The notes under the pieces are model-generated. The model saw only the letters and a program-made list of their open reading frames with translations. It was not told where the DNA came from and made no database searches. A program made the translations under genes and the position numbers. Source: Hoylesella loescheii (GTDB lineage Bacteria > Bacteroidota > Bacteroidia > Bacteroidales > Bacteroidaceae). Taken from it: a stretch of 64,000 nucleotides of DNA. The stretch covers positions 62,001-126,000 of the forward strand of contig JADYUK010000002.1 in the NCBI GenBank assembly GCA_021531755.1, read 5' to 3'. Within the stretch, counting starts at the first letter, position 1. Each line of letters opens with the position of its first letter. Of the stretch, positions 45,059 through 53,834 are shown one piece after another.

Positions 45059-47002
45059 TCATTTCAAGTCATAGTGTACATGTTGTGCTCCCCAACTTTT
45101 ACACTCTTCACACCAGTACAAATATTGTCCGCCTGTATAGTCGGGAGCGTATTGGATACCGCGCACTTTTGACGAGGTGGAACTGCTTGACTGACGTTTT
45201 GTGTATCTTTCTACCGATTGGCGGTTGATAGCGTCGATTTTTTGGTTGCACTCATCTATCATCCTTTGAATGTCTGCCCGGTTCTGTTCACGCATAGCCA
45301 TGGTTGCTGCGTTTATCCGGGCATTGATTTGCATTTGGGGAGACAGCCCCGTCACTTTGATGTTAATGCGTGTTTCGCTGTATTTACGTACTGACACCAG
45401 CTGGTCATATACCACATCTGGCTCATGTGAAAGTCCCACAAGAGTCCAGTCTTTGGCGATATAAAGATCATATCCGGGACGCAGACTGTACTTTTTATCA
45501 TTAACACCTAACATTTCGCAGTTCCTAAACACCCAGAACTTATCATTTTCTCCAATATATACGTGGCTCTCGTTGTTAATTCCATATTTCCCCACTTGAC
45601 TGTCGGCAACCCATTTCTGTATCCCAGTATGGAACCTCACTTTTATGGCAATCGCCTGTTGCGAGTCGAAAGAGCATATGAAGTTTTGCCATCCGTGAGA
45701 GTCTATACTCCCCTTGGGCGGACGGACCCAGTTGCAGTTCGTATTAGGCCCTACTTTGCTGTCATATGCTGGATTAGGGATATCGGTTCCCGAAGAGGCA
45801 TAGCACCCGCGTGGTCGTGTCCCGTTACTTTGGTTTTTGGCTGCATATGCTCTTTCCTGTTTCTGCTGTTTTGCCCGTTCCCTCTCGTATCTGGCTCTCT
45901 CTTCTGCCAGTCGTGCCTGTTCCTTTGCTTGACGCTCCTTCTCCTCCTTTTCTGTTTTAGCTATTGCCAGTCTCGCCTCTCTGACTTTGTTGTCACGCAT
46001 ATCTGTCAGGAAGGCATAGAAGGTCTTGCCGTTGTGCACACTGCAATATCTGGGATGTACGCTGCCATTTTTCTGTTTTTCTAATTCTTCATAAGGCTGA
46101 TATACACAACGATAGATGCTGTTTCGCTCTTTTCCTGAATAGTTGAGAATATATTCTTTAGCTGCTTTATACTTTGTCTTGCGGAATTGTTTCGTTGACA
46201 ATGGAGGGGTCAAAGCCCGTCCGGTCATGTCAAAAAGCTGTTTTTTGAGTCCTGCCTCACGTGTGATAAACCCAAGATTGTCGTATTCTTCTCTTGATTG
46301 GAATCGTGAAGCGACTTTTTTGTATAATTTGACAGATGCCCCCACTGTATATACATTGTCAAAAGTATAGCGCTCGTCTCCATATCCCCCTGGAATGATT
46401 ATTTCCCCTCGACCGTTTATCAACCCTTTACTCGATTGGATATAACACATAAAACTATCAATGAATTTATATTTCTCATCTGCCTCCTTCAAGACTCCTG
46501 GCAGCAATTTCAAATCAGCTGAATAGCAATACCACTTTCCTCCTTTTTTGATGAGATACACGTTCGATTTGTCATTAAAATATATCCCAAAACGTTCTCT
46601 CATAGATTTGATGTCGTCAATGTCGTTCATGAGCATATGCGCATTGTAGTCGTAGATTACATATTTATTGTCATCTCCTTTAACTACGAAGAAACAGTCA
46701 CACATACAGTGTTCTACCAGCTTGTCCAGCAGCAATGTTCCGTCGTAACTGAACACGTAAAGCTTGCCTTCATATTCTGCTATGCCAATACCATGGTCCT
46801 TATAATAATAGAGGAACTCGAAAGGAAGGTCGCACACCACCTTTCCTTTTCTATCCGTAAGATAATAAACATTCCCTACTTTCTTGTCCGAAAAGTTGCA
46901 TTCCGGAATATCGTTACCTAAAGTATCGGGAACAACAGATTGTGCCATGGATATTGTATCCAATGACATCATGATTACACAAAACAATAGAAGTATCTTC
47001 AT
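45059..47002 (-). CDS. Orphan exported protein with propeller-like, coiled-coil and Cys/His tail regions
   Basis: A 647-residue protein, more AT-rich than its neighbours. Signal peptide MKILLLFCVIMMSLDTISMAQ; about 40-300 has short repeated strands reminiscent of WG repeats (YYLTDRKGKVVCDLP, LYVFSYDGTLLLD, KGLINGRGEIIIPGGY); about 345-395 is a charged coiled coil rich in KEEKERQAKE and EERARYERE; the rest is beta-like. The C-terminus WCEECKSWGAQHVHYDLK has CxxC and HxH, a possible metal site, echoing the Cys/His tails at 2 kb. No family is recognised. The composition suggests acquisition. Confidence 0.65.
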   Translation of the reverse strand: MKILLLFCVIMMSLDTISMAQSVVPDTLGNDIPECNFSDKKVGNVYYLTDRKGKVVCDLPFEFLYYYKDHGIGIAEYEGKLYVFSYDGTLLLDKLVEHCMCDCFFVVKGDDNKYVIYDYNAHMLMNDIDDIKSMRERFGIYFNDKSNVYLIKKGGKWYCYSADLKLLPGVLKEADEKYKFIDSFMCYIQSSKGLINGRGEIIIPGGYGDERYTFDNVYTVGASVKLYKKVASRFQSREEYDNLGFITREAGLKKQLFDMTGRALTPPLSTKQFRKTKYKAAKEYILNYSGKERNSIYRCVYQPYEELEKQKNGSVHPRYCSVHNGKTFYAFLTDMRDNKVREARLAIAKTEKEEKERQAKEQARLAEERARYERERAKQQKQERAYAAKNQSNGTRPRGCYASSGTDIPNPAYDSKVGPNTNCNWVRPPKGSIDSHGWQNFICSFDSQQAIAIKVRFHTGIQKWVADSQVGKYGINNESHVYIGENDKFWVFRNCEMLGVNDKKYSLRPGYDLYIAKDWTLVGLSHEPDVVYDQLVSVRKYSETRINIKVTGLSPQMQINARINAATMAMREQNRADIQRMIDECNQKIDAINRQSVERYTKRQSSSSTSSKVRGIQYAPDYTGGQYLYWCEECKSWGAQHVHYDLK

Positions 47003-47193
47003 GTCAATAAAAATATAATATTAAATCAGTTAATTGCTTAATGCCAGATGGCCAAACTCCAGTGTTTAAATTTGTCAATTCTTTAATGAGTTCCTATGTG
47101 CCAGAGGTATTGTATGGCTTTTTGCCGTGTTTGTATTTTTATTTATCTTAGTGGCGAACAGCCAAAAGACAATATAACTGTTAATAGGCATGA

Positions 47194-47201
47194 CAAAAGT
47201 A
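47194..47201 (-). promoter_or_regulatory. -7 box of the orphan gene
   Basis: TACTTTTG on the minus strand, ~190 bases upstream of the start; 47003-47414 is otherwise empty and AT-rich. Confidence 0.5.
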
Positions 47202-47414
47202 GTAATAAAATCTGAGAAAAACAATCATTTTATATGATTTTTTATGGATATTTTGATATTTATGTGTACCTCGCTATGAACTCTGAATTAGATGAAGCTT
47301 TCCTATAGAAGAGTGTGTTTTAGATTAAAACCTCACTGCATATAAAAGAAGTAACTAAACGTTAAAAATATATAACTACGCTTACCACTTCATCTGTATT
47401 ATTTAATAATTTAG

Positions 47415-47422
47415 TAATTTTG
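47415..47422 (+). promoter_or_regulatory. -7 box directly before yceD
   Basis: TAATTTTG ends only 9 bases before ATG 47432, so the message would have a leader of about 3-5 nt. Confidence 0.6.
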
Positions 47423-47431
47423 CACTCCGAA

Positions 47432-47989
47432 ATGTGTAGTATAGAAGACCTCAAGATAGACATAAAGTCCCTCGTGGAGGGAGAATCGACCGTGGCCGTC
47501 AGTCTCGGCGACGATTATTTTGTGTCCCTTGAGAGCGAGGAAATTATGCGGGGCGACGTGCACGTGGACGTGTCTATACGCAAGACCATCCACTTCTCCG
47601 ACATCAGTTTCCATGCTACCGGCATTGTCCAGATACCTTGCGACCGCTGTCTCGACCCTATGGACCATCCTGTGGATGTCAGCCACCGCCTCACAGTGAA
47701 GCTGGGCAATGAGCGCTCAGAAGACGATGACCTCATTGTCGTGACCGACGACGACCCCGTTGTCGACCTCGCATGGGTAGTCTATGAGACTATAGTGCTT
47801 AATCTGCCCGTCAAGCATGTGCATGCACCTGGAAAATGCAACCCTGCGATGATTAACGTGCTCTCAGAGCATAGCGCCACCCGAAGTGACGATGAGACAG
47901 AGACAAAGACTGTAGACCCTCGCTGGAGCGCACTGGCTAAACTGCAGCAGGCAGACCAGGATAATACAGAAATTGATAACAAAAACTAA
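47432..47989 (+). CDS. yceD: YceD (DUF177) protein
   Basis: A 185-residue protein of the DUF177 family, which is found next to rpmF in most bacteria and is linked to 23S rRNA handling. ATG 47432 (MCSIEDLKIDIKSL) is chosen; the TTG further upstream lies inside the -7 box. The core IQIPCDRCLDPMDHPV-type segment with CxxC is visible as VQIPCDRCLDPM. rpmF starts 15 bp downstream, the classical order yceD-rpmF-fabH. Confidence 0.9.
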   Translation: MCSIEDLKIDIKSLVEGESTVAVSLGDDYFVSLESEEIMRGDVHVDVSIRKTIHFSDISFHATGIVQIPCDRCLDPMDHPVDVSHRLTVKLGNERSEDDDLIVVTDDDPVVDLAWVVYETIVLNLPVKHVHAPGKCNPAMINVLSEHSATRSDDETETKTVDPRWSALAKLQQADQDNTEIDNKN

Positions 47990-48004
47990 AAATACAAGAA
48001 TAAA

Positions 48005-48190
48005 ATGGCACATCCTAAAAGAAGACAGTCAAAGACTCGTACACTCAAGCGTCGTACACACGACAAGGCAGTAGCACCTACACTTGCTGTATGCCCTAAC
48101 TGCGGCTCATACTACGTTTATCACACAGTATGCCCAACATGTGGTATGTATCGTGGCAAGATAGCCATCGAAAAGGAAATCGCTGAGTAA
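48005..48190 (+). CDS. rpmF: Ribosomal protein bL32
   Basis: A 61-residue protein of the large ribosomal subunit. It begins MAHPKRRQSKTRTLKRRTHD and carries a zinc ribbon CPNCGSYYVYHTVCPTCG with all four Cys. Position between yceD and fabH supports the call. A hairpin with a T run follows and may partly separate it from fabH. Confidence 0.97.
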   Translation: MAHPKRRQSKTRTLKRRTHDKAVAPTLAVCPNCGSYYVYHTVCPTCGMYRGKIAIEKEIAE

Positions 48191-48203
48191 TATCTTACGA
48201 GAG

Positions 48204-48268
48204 AAACAAGAATACGGGATATCAGGCCATAATATGTCAGTCTGATGCCCGCTTTCTTGTTTTTTTTG
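48204..48268 (+). terminator. Terminator or attenuator between rpmF and fabH
   Basis: AAACAAGAA / TTCTTGTTT outer arms with inner CGGG..CCCG and ATCAG..CTGAT pairs, followed by eight T. fabH begins 24 bases later, so full or partial termination would change the ratio of the two genes. Confidence 0.8.
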
Positions 48269-48291
48269 ACCTTCTTTCTTTCAAATTTTAA

Positions 48292-49293
48292 ATGGAAAAA
48301 GTTAAAGCTGTAATAACAGGTGTCGGCGGATATGTTCCTGAGTACATACTCACTAACGAGGAACTTGCACGTATGGTCGACACCAATGATGAGTGGATAA
48401 CAACCCGTGTGGGTATTAAAGAGCGTCGCATACTTAAAGAGGAAGGCCTTGGTTCAAGCTATCTCGCACGTAAGGCAGCCAAGCAGCTCATACAGAAGAC
48501 AGGCGTCGACCCACAGACTATCGACTGCGTAATCTGCGCCACAACAACATCCGACTACCGTTTCCCCTCAAACGCGTCAATCGTGATAGGTAAGCTCGGA
48601 CTTACAAATGCCCATGGATTCGATGTCTCCTGCGCATGCTGCGGATTCCTCTATACCGTGGATATGGCAAGCACATTCATCGAGAGCGGACGCTATAAGC
48701 GTGTCATGGTCATCGCTGCCGAGAAGATGTCGTCTATCGTCGACTACCAGGACCGCCAGACATGTGTCCTCTTCGGCGATGGTGCAGCAGCCGTCATGCT
48801 TGAGGCTACAACAGAGGAGGGAGTAGGTTTCCAGGACTCTTTCCTGCGCACAAACGGCATAGGCCTGCCTTATCTCCATATGAAGGCCGGCGGCTCGGTA
48901 TGCCCATCGTCACGTTATACAGTAGACCACCGCATGCACTACATATACCAGGAGGGACGTACCGTCTTCCGCTATGCTGTGACAAGCATGTCGGATGATG
49001 TTGAGGAGATAATGAAGCGTAACAACCTCGCGTCAGAGGATGTCAACTGGGTGATACCTCACGAGGCAAACCTCCGTATCATAGAGGCCGTGGTGAAGCG
49101 TCTCAACATACCTATGGAGAAAGTGATGGTCAATATCGAGCATTACGGAAACACATCCGCCGCGTCGATAGCTCTCGCTCTCTGGGACTTCGAGAAGAAG
49201 CTGAAGAAGGGCGACAATGTCATCCTCACAGCCTTCGGAGCAGGTTTCGTACATGGAGCCCTCCTCCTCAAGTGGGGATACAATGCAGAATAA
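48292..49293 (+). CDS. fabH: 3-oxoacyl-ACP synthase III
   Basis: A 333-residue enzyme that starts fatty acid synthesis by condensing acyl-CoA with malonyl-ACP. The catalytic Cys116 is in DVSCACCGF; the His and Asn of the triad are in PHEANLRI and YGNTSAAS. Start VITGVGGYVPE and DEWITTRVGI are typical. It follows rpmF after a terminator-like hairpin and precedes era by 57 bp. Confidence 0.96.
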   Translation: MEKVKAVITGVGGYVPEYILTNEELARMVDTNDEWITTRVGIKERRILKEEGLGSSYLARKAAKQLIQKTGVDPQTIDCVICATTTSDYRFPSNASIVIGKLGLTNAHGFDVSCACCGFLYTVDMASTFIESGRYKRVMVIAAEKMSSIVDYQDRQTCVLFGDGAAAVMLEATTEEGVGFQDSFLRTNGIGLPYLHMKAGGSVCPSSRYTVDHRMHYIYQEGRTVFRYAVTSMSDDVEEIMKRNNLASEDVNWVIPHEANLRIIEAVVKRLNIPMEKVMVNIEHYGNTSAASIALALWDFEKKLKKGDNVILTAFGAGFVHGALLLKWGYNAE

Positions 49294-49350
49294 GAGAGCG
49301 GGAATGACAGCGTCAAATTATTCGGCTCACTAACGACAACACCCTCCATT

Positions 49351-50256
49351 ATGACAAACCATAAAGCAGGATTTGTAAATATCGTTGGCAATCCCAACGT
49401 AGGTAAGAGTACGCTCATGAACCAACTGGTTGGTGAGCGTATTTCTATTGCTACATTCAAGGCACAGACGACACGCCACAGGATTATGGGCATAGTGAAC
49501 ACACCGGACATGCAGATAGTATTCTCTGATACACCCGGAGTCCTGAAACCCAATTATAAGCTCCAGGAGTCAATGCTCGCATTCTCAGAGTCGGCATTGA
49601 CTGACGCCGATGTGCTGCTCTATGTGACCGATGTCATAGAGAATCCGGAGAAGAACCGTGACTTCCTTGACAAGGTGGCGAAGCAGACAATACCCGTGCT
49701 GCTGCTCGTGAACAAGATTGACGAGCTGGGCAAAGACAACGCAAACCCCACAAAACAGTTGGGCGAGATTGTCGAGAGATGGCACGCACTGCTGCCTAAT
49801 GCGGAGATACTGCCTATATCCGCTAAAAACAAGTTCGGGGTCGACCTTCTGCTGAAACGCATCTATGACCTCCTCCCTGACTCCCCGCCATATTTCGACA
49901 AGGACCAGCTGACGGACAAACCGGCACGATTCTTCGTCTCAGAGATTATCCGCGAGAAGATACTCCTCTTCTATGACAAGGAGATACCCTATGCTGTGGA
50001 GGTAAGGTGTGAGGCGTTCAAGGAGACACAGAAGCAGATAAACATCCAGGCTGTGATATATGTCGAGCGGGAGTCGCAGAAGGGAATCATCATCGGACAC
50101 CAGGGCGTGGCGATAAAGAAAGTGAACACCGAGGCGAGGAAACAGCTTGAGAAATTCTTCGACAAGCATGTCTATCTCGAGACATTCGTGAAGGTAGACA
50201 AGGACTGGCGCTCAAACGAGCGTGAGCTGGACTCATTCGGGTACAACCCCGAATGA
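49351..50256 (+). CDS. era: GTPase Era
   Basis: A 301-residue GTPase that binds 16S rRNA and helps mature the 30S subunit. G1 GNPNVGKST, G3 DTPGVLKP, G4 NKID are in the N-terminal domain; the C-terminal KH domain has GIIIGHQGVAIKKVNTEARK (GxxG as GHQG). Length is standard. It lies between fabH and der, a conserved Bacteroidetes arrangement. Confidence 0.97.
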   Translation: MTNHKAGFVNIVGNPNVGKSTLMNQLVGERISIATFKAQTTRHRIMGIVNTPDMQIVFSDTPGVLKPNYKLQESMLAFSESALTDADVLLYVTDVIENPEKNRDFLDKVAKQTIPVLLLVNKIDELGKDNANPTKQLGEIVERWHALLPNAEILPISAKNKFGVDLLLKRIYDLLPDSPPYFDKDQLTDKPARFFVSEIIREKILLFYDKEIPYAVEVRCEAFKETQKQINIQAVIYVERESQKGIIIGHQGVAIKKVNTEARKQLEKFFDKHVYLETFVKVDKDWRSNERELDSFGYNPE

Positions 50257-50407
50257 CCCCAGAAAGCCATAATACAGAGAACAACAAAGGCGCCGCCATG
50301 TGCATGACACGGCATCAAAGATGGCGGCCCACACCCAGAGTAATATAAACCCAGCTCATCGACAGCTGAGCATAAAATTGGAACCCGCAAGGAGCGGGAA
50401 ATGAAAA

Positions 50408-51718
50408 ATGGGAAACTTAGTAGCTATAGTGGGTCGCCCTAATGTGGGAAAATCGACCCTTTTCAACCGACTCACCAACACCCGCCACGCCATTGTGAGC
50501 GATGTGGCAGGCACCACACGCGACCGCCAGTACGGCAAGTGCGAGTGGTGTGGACATGAGTTCTCCGTCGTGGATACCGGCGGATGGGTAGTCAATTCAG
50601 ACGATATCTTCGAGGATGCTATACGCCAGCAGGTAATCGTCGCGACAGAGGAGGCCGACCTCGTCCTCTTCCTCGTGGATGTGAAGAACGGAGTGACAGA
50701 CTGGGACGGCGATGTGGCACAGATACTGCGGCGCACGAAACTCCCCGTCATCCTCGTGGCAAACAAGGCCGACAACAATGAGGACAACTACTATGCCTCA
50801 GAGTTCTACAGCCTCGGTCTCGGAGAGCCTTATACCATATCCGCCGCGACAGGCTCGGGCACAGGCGACCTGCTCGACCTCATCGTAGAGAAACTCCCCA
50901 ACACAGAGAAGGAGGAGGCACTCGATATACCACGATTCGCCGTTGTCGGACGCCCTAACGCCGGCAAGTCGAGCATAATAAACGCCTTCATAGGCGAGGA
51001 CCGCAACATAGTGACCGAGATAGCCGGCACAACGCGCGACTCCATCTACACCCGGTATGACAAGTTCGGATTCAACTTCTATCTCGTAGACACGGCCGGA
51101 ATACGCCGCAAGAACAAGGTGACGGAAGACCTCGAGTTCTATTCTGTCATGCGCTCCATACGCGCCATAGAGAACTCAGACGTCTGCATACTCATGATTG
51201 ACGCCACACGTGGCATAGAGGCGCAGGACATGAACATCTTCCAGCTGATACAGAAGAACAACAAGTCGCTTGTCGTCGTCGTGAACAAATGGGACATAGT
51301 CGAGGACAAGTCGCAGGTGGCGATAAAGCATTTCGAGAATGTCATACGCGAGCGAATGGCTCCGTTCGTTGACTTCCCCATCATCTTCGCGTCGGCTGTC
51401 ACGAAACAGAGGATATTCAAAGTGCTTGAGATAGCCCAGAAAGTTTATGAGAACCGCAAGGCCCGCATAGGCACAAAGAAGCTCAATGAGGTCATGCTGC
51501 CACTCATAGAGGCTTTCCCGCCGCCATCGATAAAGGGAAAGTTCATAAAGATAAAATACTGTGCACAGCTGCCGGACACACAGATACCCTCATTCGTGTT
51601 CTATGCCAACCTGCCACAGTATGTCAAAGAGCCATACAAGAGATTCCTCGAGAACAAGATACGCGACAACTGGGACATGAACGGATGCCCGATAAATGTC
51701 TTCGTAAGACAGAAATGA
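50408..51718 (+). CDS. der: GTPase Der (EngA)
   Basis: A 436-residue protein with two GTPase domains in tandem: G1 motifs GRPNVGKST and [10 protein letters not shown]3 motifs DTGG and DTAG, G4 motifs NKAD and NKWD, then a C-terminal KH-like domain. It is needed for 50S subunit assembly. Its stop codon overlaps the ATG of the next gene (ATGATGA), so the two are translationally coupled. Confidence 0.97.
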   Translation: MGNLVAIVGRPNVGKSTLFNRLTNTRHAIVSDVAGTTRDRQYGKCEWCGHEFSVVDTGGWVVNSDDIFEDAIRQQVIVATEEADLVLFLVDVKNGVTDWDGDVAQILRRTKLPVILVANKADNNEDNYYASEFYSLGLGEPYTISAATGSGTGDLLDLIVEKLPNTEKEEALDIPRFAVVGRPNAGKSSIINAFIGEDRNIVTEIAGTTRDSIYTRYDKFGFNFYLVDTAGIRRKNKVTEDLEFYSVMRSIRAIENSDVCILMIDATRGIEAQDMNIFQLIQKNNKSLVVVVNKWDIVEDKSQVAIKHFENVIRERMAPFVDFPIIFASAVTKQRIFKVLEIAQKVYENRKARIGTKKLNEVMLPLIEAFPPPSIKGKFIKIKYCAQLPDTQIPSFVFYANLPQYVKEPYKRFLENKIRDNWDMNGCPINVFVRQK

Positions 51719-52122
51719 TGAACCACAAGACACTCACCATAATCCTCGCTGCCGTACTCTCCCTGGCATGCTGCACTGACAGCAATGACATCGAGGCTAT
51801 ACAGGAGCGTGCGGGAAAGACTGCAGAGGCGTACTATACACATCTCATAAATGGCAACTATGCCGACTTCGTGGCTGGCATGGACAGGGCAGACTCCATT
51901 CCTGCAGACTACCGTGAGCAGATGGAGGCAAACGCCGCCATGTTCATGAAGCAGCAGAATGACGACCATAAGGGCATCTCGTCGATAACCCTCTCGAAAT
52001 GTAAGGCAGACACGGCAAACCATACAGCAGAGGCTTTTCTCGTCATAGAATACAAGGACAAGGTGAGCGAGGTGGTCTGTGTGCCCATGGTAGAGCGCGC
52101 TGGAAACTGGTATATGAAATAA
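51718..52122 (+). CDS. Small lipoprotein, DUF4878-like
   Basis: A 134-residue protein from ATG 51718 (ATG 51715 overlaps the der stop and is equally possible). Lipobox VLSLACC, then a helical segment IQERAGKTAEAYYTHLINGNYADFVAGM and a curved sheet ending MVERAGNWYMK, the pattern of NTF2-like DUF4878 proteins. The function is unknown. It links der and lptB in one run of genes. Confidence 0.78.
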   Translation: MNHKTLTIILAAVLSLACCTDSNDIEAIQERAGKTAEAYYTHLINGNYADFVAGMDRADSIPADYREQMEANAAMFMKQQNDDHKGISSITLSKCKADTANHTAEAFLVIEYKDKVSEVVCVPMVERAGNWYMK

Positions 52123-52134
52123 TCACTCATCATC

Positions 52135-53136
52135 ATGGAAGAACAGATAACCAACAACATACCCGACGGGATGGGCGTGACAACAGAGCCTGCTGCTGAG
52201 TCTATAGTTGAGCCCGTTGCTGAGTCTATAGCTGAGCCTGCTGCTGAGTCTATAACTGTGCCCGTTGCTGAGTCTATAGCTGAGCCTGCTGCTGAGTCTG
52301 TAGCTGAGTCTCTGCCTGAAGGCCAGTCGGCCACAGACGGCGCTGGAACACATGTGGGACTGTCAGACGATGGACTTGTGCTAAGGGCAGAGGGTCTCGT
52401 AAAACGCTATGGCAAACGCACGGTTGTGAATGATGTCGCCTTCGATGTGAAGCAAGGCGAGATTGTCGGGCTTCTCGGACCTAATGGTGCAGGAAAGACA
52501 ACATCGTTCTATATGACGACAGGGCTCGTCGTACCTAATGGCGGACACATTTACCTCGGAAAAGAGGAGATAACAAAGTTGCCGGTTTATAAGAGAGCAC
52601 GACTGGGCATAGGCTATCTTCCCCAGGAGGCAAGCGTCTTCCGCAAGATGTCTGTTGAGGATAACATCCTCTCTGTGCTCGAGATGACAGGCAAGCCACG
52701 CGATTATCAGCTTGAGAAACTGGAGTCGCTCATCAGGGAGTTCTCCCTGCAGAAGGTTAGAAAGAATCTTGGTGACAGACTCTCAGGAGGTGAGAGACGA
52801 CGCTGTGAGATAGCCCGCTGTCTTGCTATAGAGCCTAAGTTCATCATGCTCGACGAGCCTTTCGCCGGAGTGGACCCTATCGCGGTGGAGGAGATTCAGG
52901 AGGTCGTATGGCATCTGAAATACCGCAACATAGGCATCCTTATAACCGACCATAATGTGCAGGAGACTCTCGCCATTACTGACAGGGCTTATCTTCTCTT
53001 CGAGGGGCGCATCCTCTTCCAGGGAACACCAGAGGAGCTGGCCGCCGACCCTATAGTGCGTAAGAACTACCTGACAGACAAGTTCGTGCTGAGGAAGAAC
53101 AGTTTCCAGGACAGGCCGGCACCTGTCGAGGGCTGA
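52135..53136 (+). CDS. lptB: LPS export ABC ATPase LptB with repeat-rich N-terminal extension
   Basis: A 333-residue protein; LptB is normally about 240-255. The ABC domain starts near residue 81: Walker A GPNGAGKT (115-122), [17 protein letters not shown], signature [15 protein letters not shown], Walker [14 protein letters not shown], and the LptB-type VRKNYL end. It drives lipopolysaccharide extraction from the inner membrane. Residues 18-60 are an acidic repeat of about 8 residues (AESIxEPA/V). The extension could be avoided by starting at a later Met, but no ATG lies between the repeat and the ABC domain in frame, so it is probably translated. Confidence 0.92.
   Translation: MEEQITNNIPDGMGVTTEPAAESIVEPVAESIAEPAAESITVPVAESIAEPAAESVAESLPEGQSATDGAGTHVGLSDDGLVLRAEGLVKRYGKRTVVNDVAFDVKQGEIVGLLGPNGAGKTTSFYMTTGLVVPNGGHIYLGKEEITKLPVYKRARLGIGYLPQEASVFRKMSVEDNILSVLEMTGKPRDYQLEKLESLIREFSLQKVRKNLGDRLSGGERRRCEIARCLAIEPKFIMLDEPFAGVDPIAVEEIQEVVWHLKYRNIGILITDHNVQETLAITDRAYLLFEGRILFQGTPEELAADPIVRKNYLTDKFVLRKNSFQDRPAPVEG
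52186..52314 (+). repeat. 24-bp coding repeat in the lptB 5' region
   Basis: About five units of roughly 24 bp built on GAGCCTGCTGCTGAGTCTAT, giving the AESI(A/V)EP(A/V) peptide repeat. Such tracts can change length by slippage without breaking the frame. Confidence 0.8.
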
Positions 53137-53192
53137 TATCCTTTCTGTGGATAGCTATCTTCAAACGTCCTTAAGGAGCCATAAATAACGAG

Positions 53193-53245
53193 AAGAAGCC
53201 TCCTCGTGTCAAAATGCATCATGACACGAGGAGGCTTCTTTTGCG
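53193..53245 (+). terminator. Terminator of the yceD-lptB gene run
   Basis: Perfect 19-bp stem AAGAAGCCTCCTCGTGTCA / TGACACGAGGAGGCTTCTT followed by TTG. Confidence 0.92.
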
Positions 53246-53503
53246 TATCAGGTTAAGAAGGTAGGTGAATTAGTGAGGTGTGCTGATGCCCTGAAAGAAG
53301 GGCTCCGCAGGCTGTTTATGCCACTTGTTTGATATAGCATGCGTGCCTCCCAGTCTCTCTATCTGCTATTGATGGTTGGCGTCAGTCCATATCCTCTTGT
53401 CCCATATCCATGGCTGCGCTGCCTGCACATTGTATAAATCCGTCTACCCGAGATTGTCCGCTGACCCACGATTTCCTGTATATGTTGTGTTGAGTTATGG
53501 GCA

Positions 53504-53541
53504 TAAAAAATCCCCGCAACTCCCGAAGGAATCACGGGGAA
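53504..53541 (-). terminator. Terminator of the tRNA-Val gene
   Basis: On the minus strand, CCCCG / CGGGG with an inner TTCCTTCGGGA stem, then six T, 11 bases past the tRNA 3' end. Confidence 0.75.
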
Positions 53542-53551
53542 CACCCCTTGT

Positions 53552-53625
53552 GGGCGCTGAGGGATTCGAACCCCCGACCCTCTGCTTGTAAGGCAGACGC
53601 TCTGAACCAACTGAGCTAAGCGCCC
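53552..53625 (-). tRNA. tRNA-Val (anticodon TAC)
   Basis: Read on the minus strand: acceptor GGGCGCT..AGCGCCC, D-arm TAGCTCAGTTGG, anticodon stem-loop CTGCCTTACAAGCAG with anticodon TAC, and T-arm GGGGGTTCGAATCCCTC. All arms pair. CCA is not encoded. Confidence 0.96.
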
Positions 53626-53671
53626 GTCGTCTCTTTGACGGTGTCAGAAAGTGTCATTTCTGATTTGCGTG

Positions 53672-53682
53672 TGCAAAGGTAC
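53672..53682 (-). promoter_or_regulatory. -7 box of the tRNA-Val gene
   Basis: TACCTTTG followed by CAC on the minus strand, ~47 bases before the tRNA. Confidence 0.65.
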
Positions 53683-53834
53683 TCACTTTTTCTGAATCCT
53701 GCAAGTTTTTTGGTGATTATTTTTTAAAAATGTTATTATTTACCCACTGGGACCCTTCTTTGGGGCTGTCTTTCCGGTCAGCGAGGAGTCAGCGAGGAGC
53801 CATGTGGAGTCATGTGCAGGCTATGCTGCATGTC

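Noticed and set aside
48204..48268. Regulatory RNA or riboswitch before fabH
   Set aside because: The structure is a simple long stem with eight T; a terminator or attenuator explains it without a ligand-binding core.
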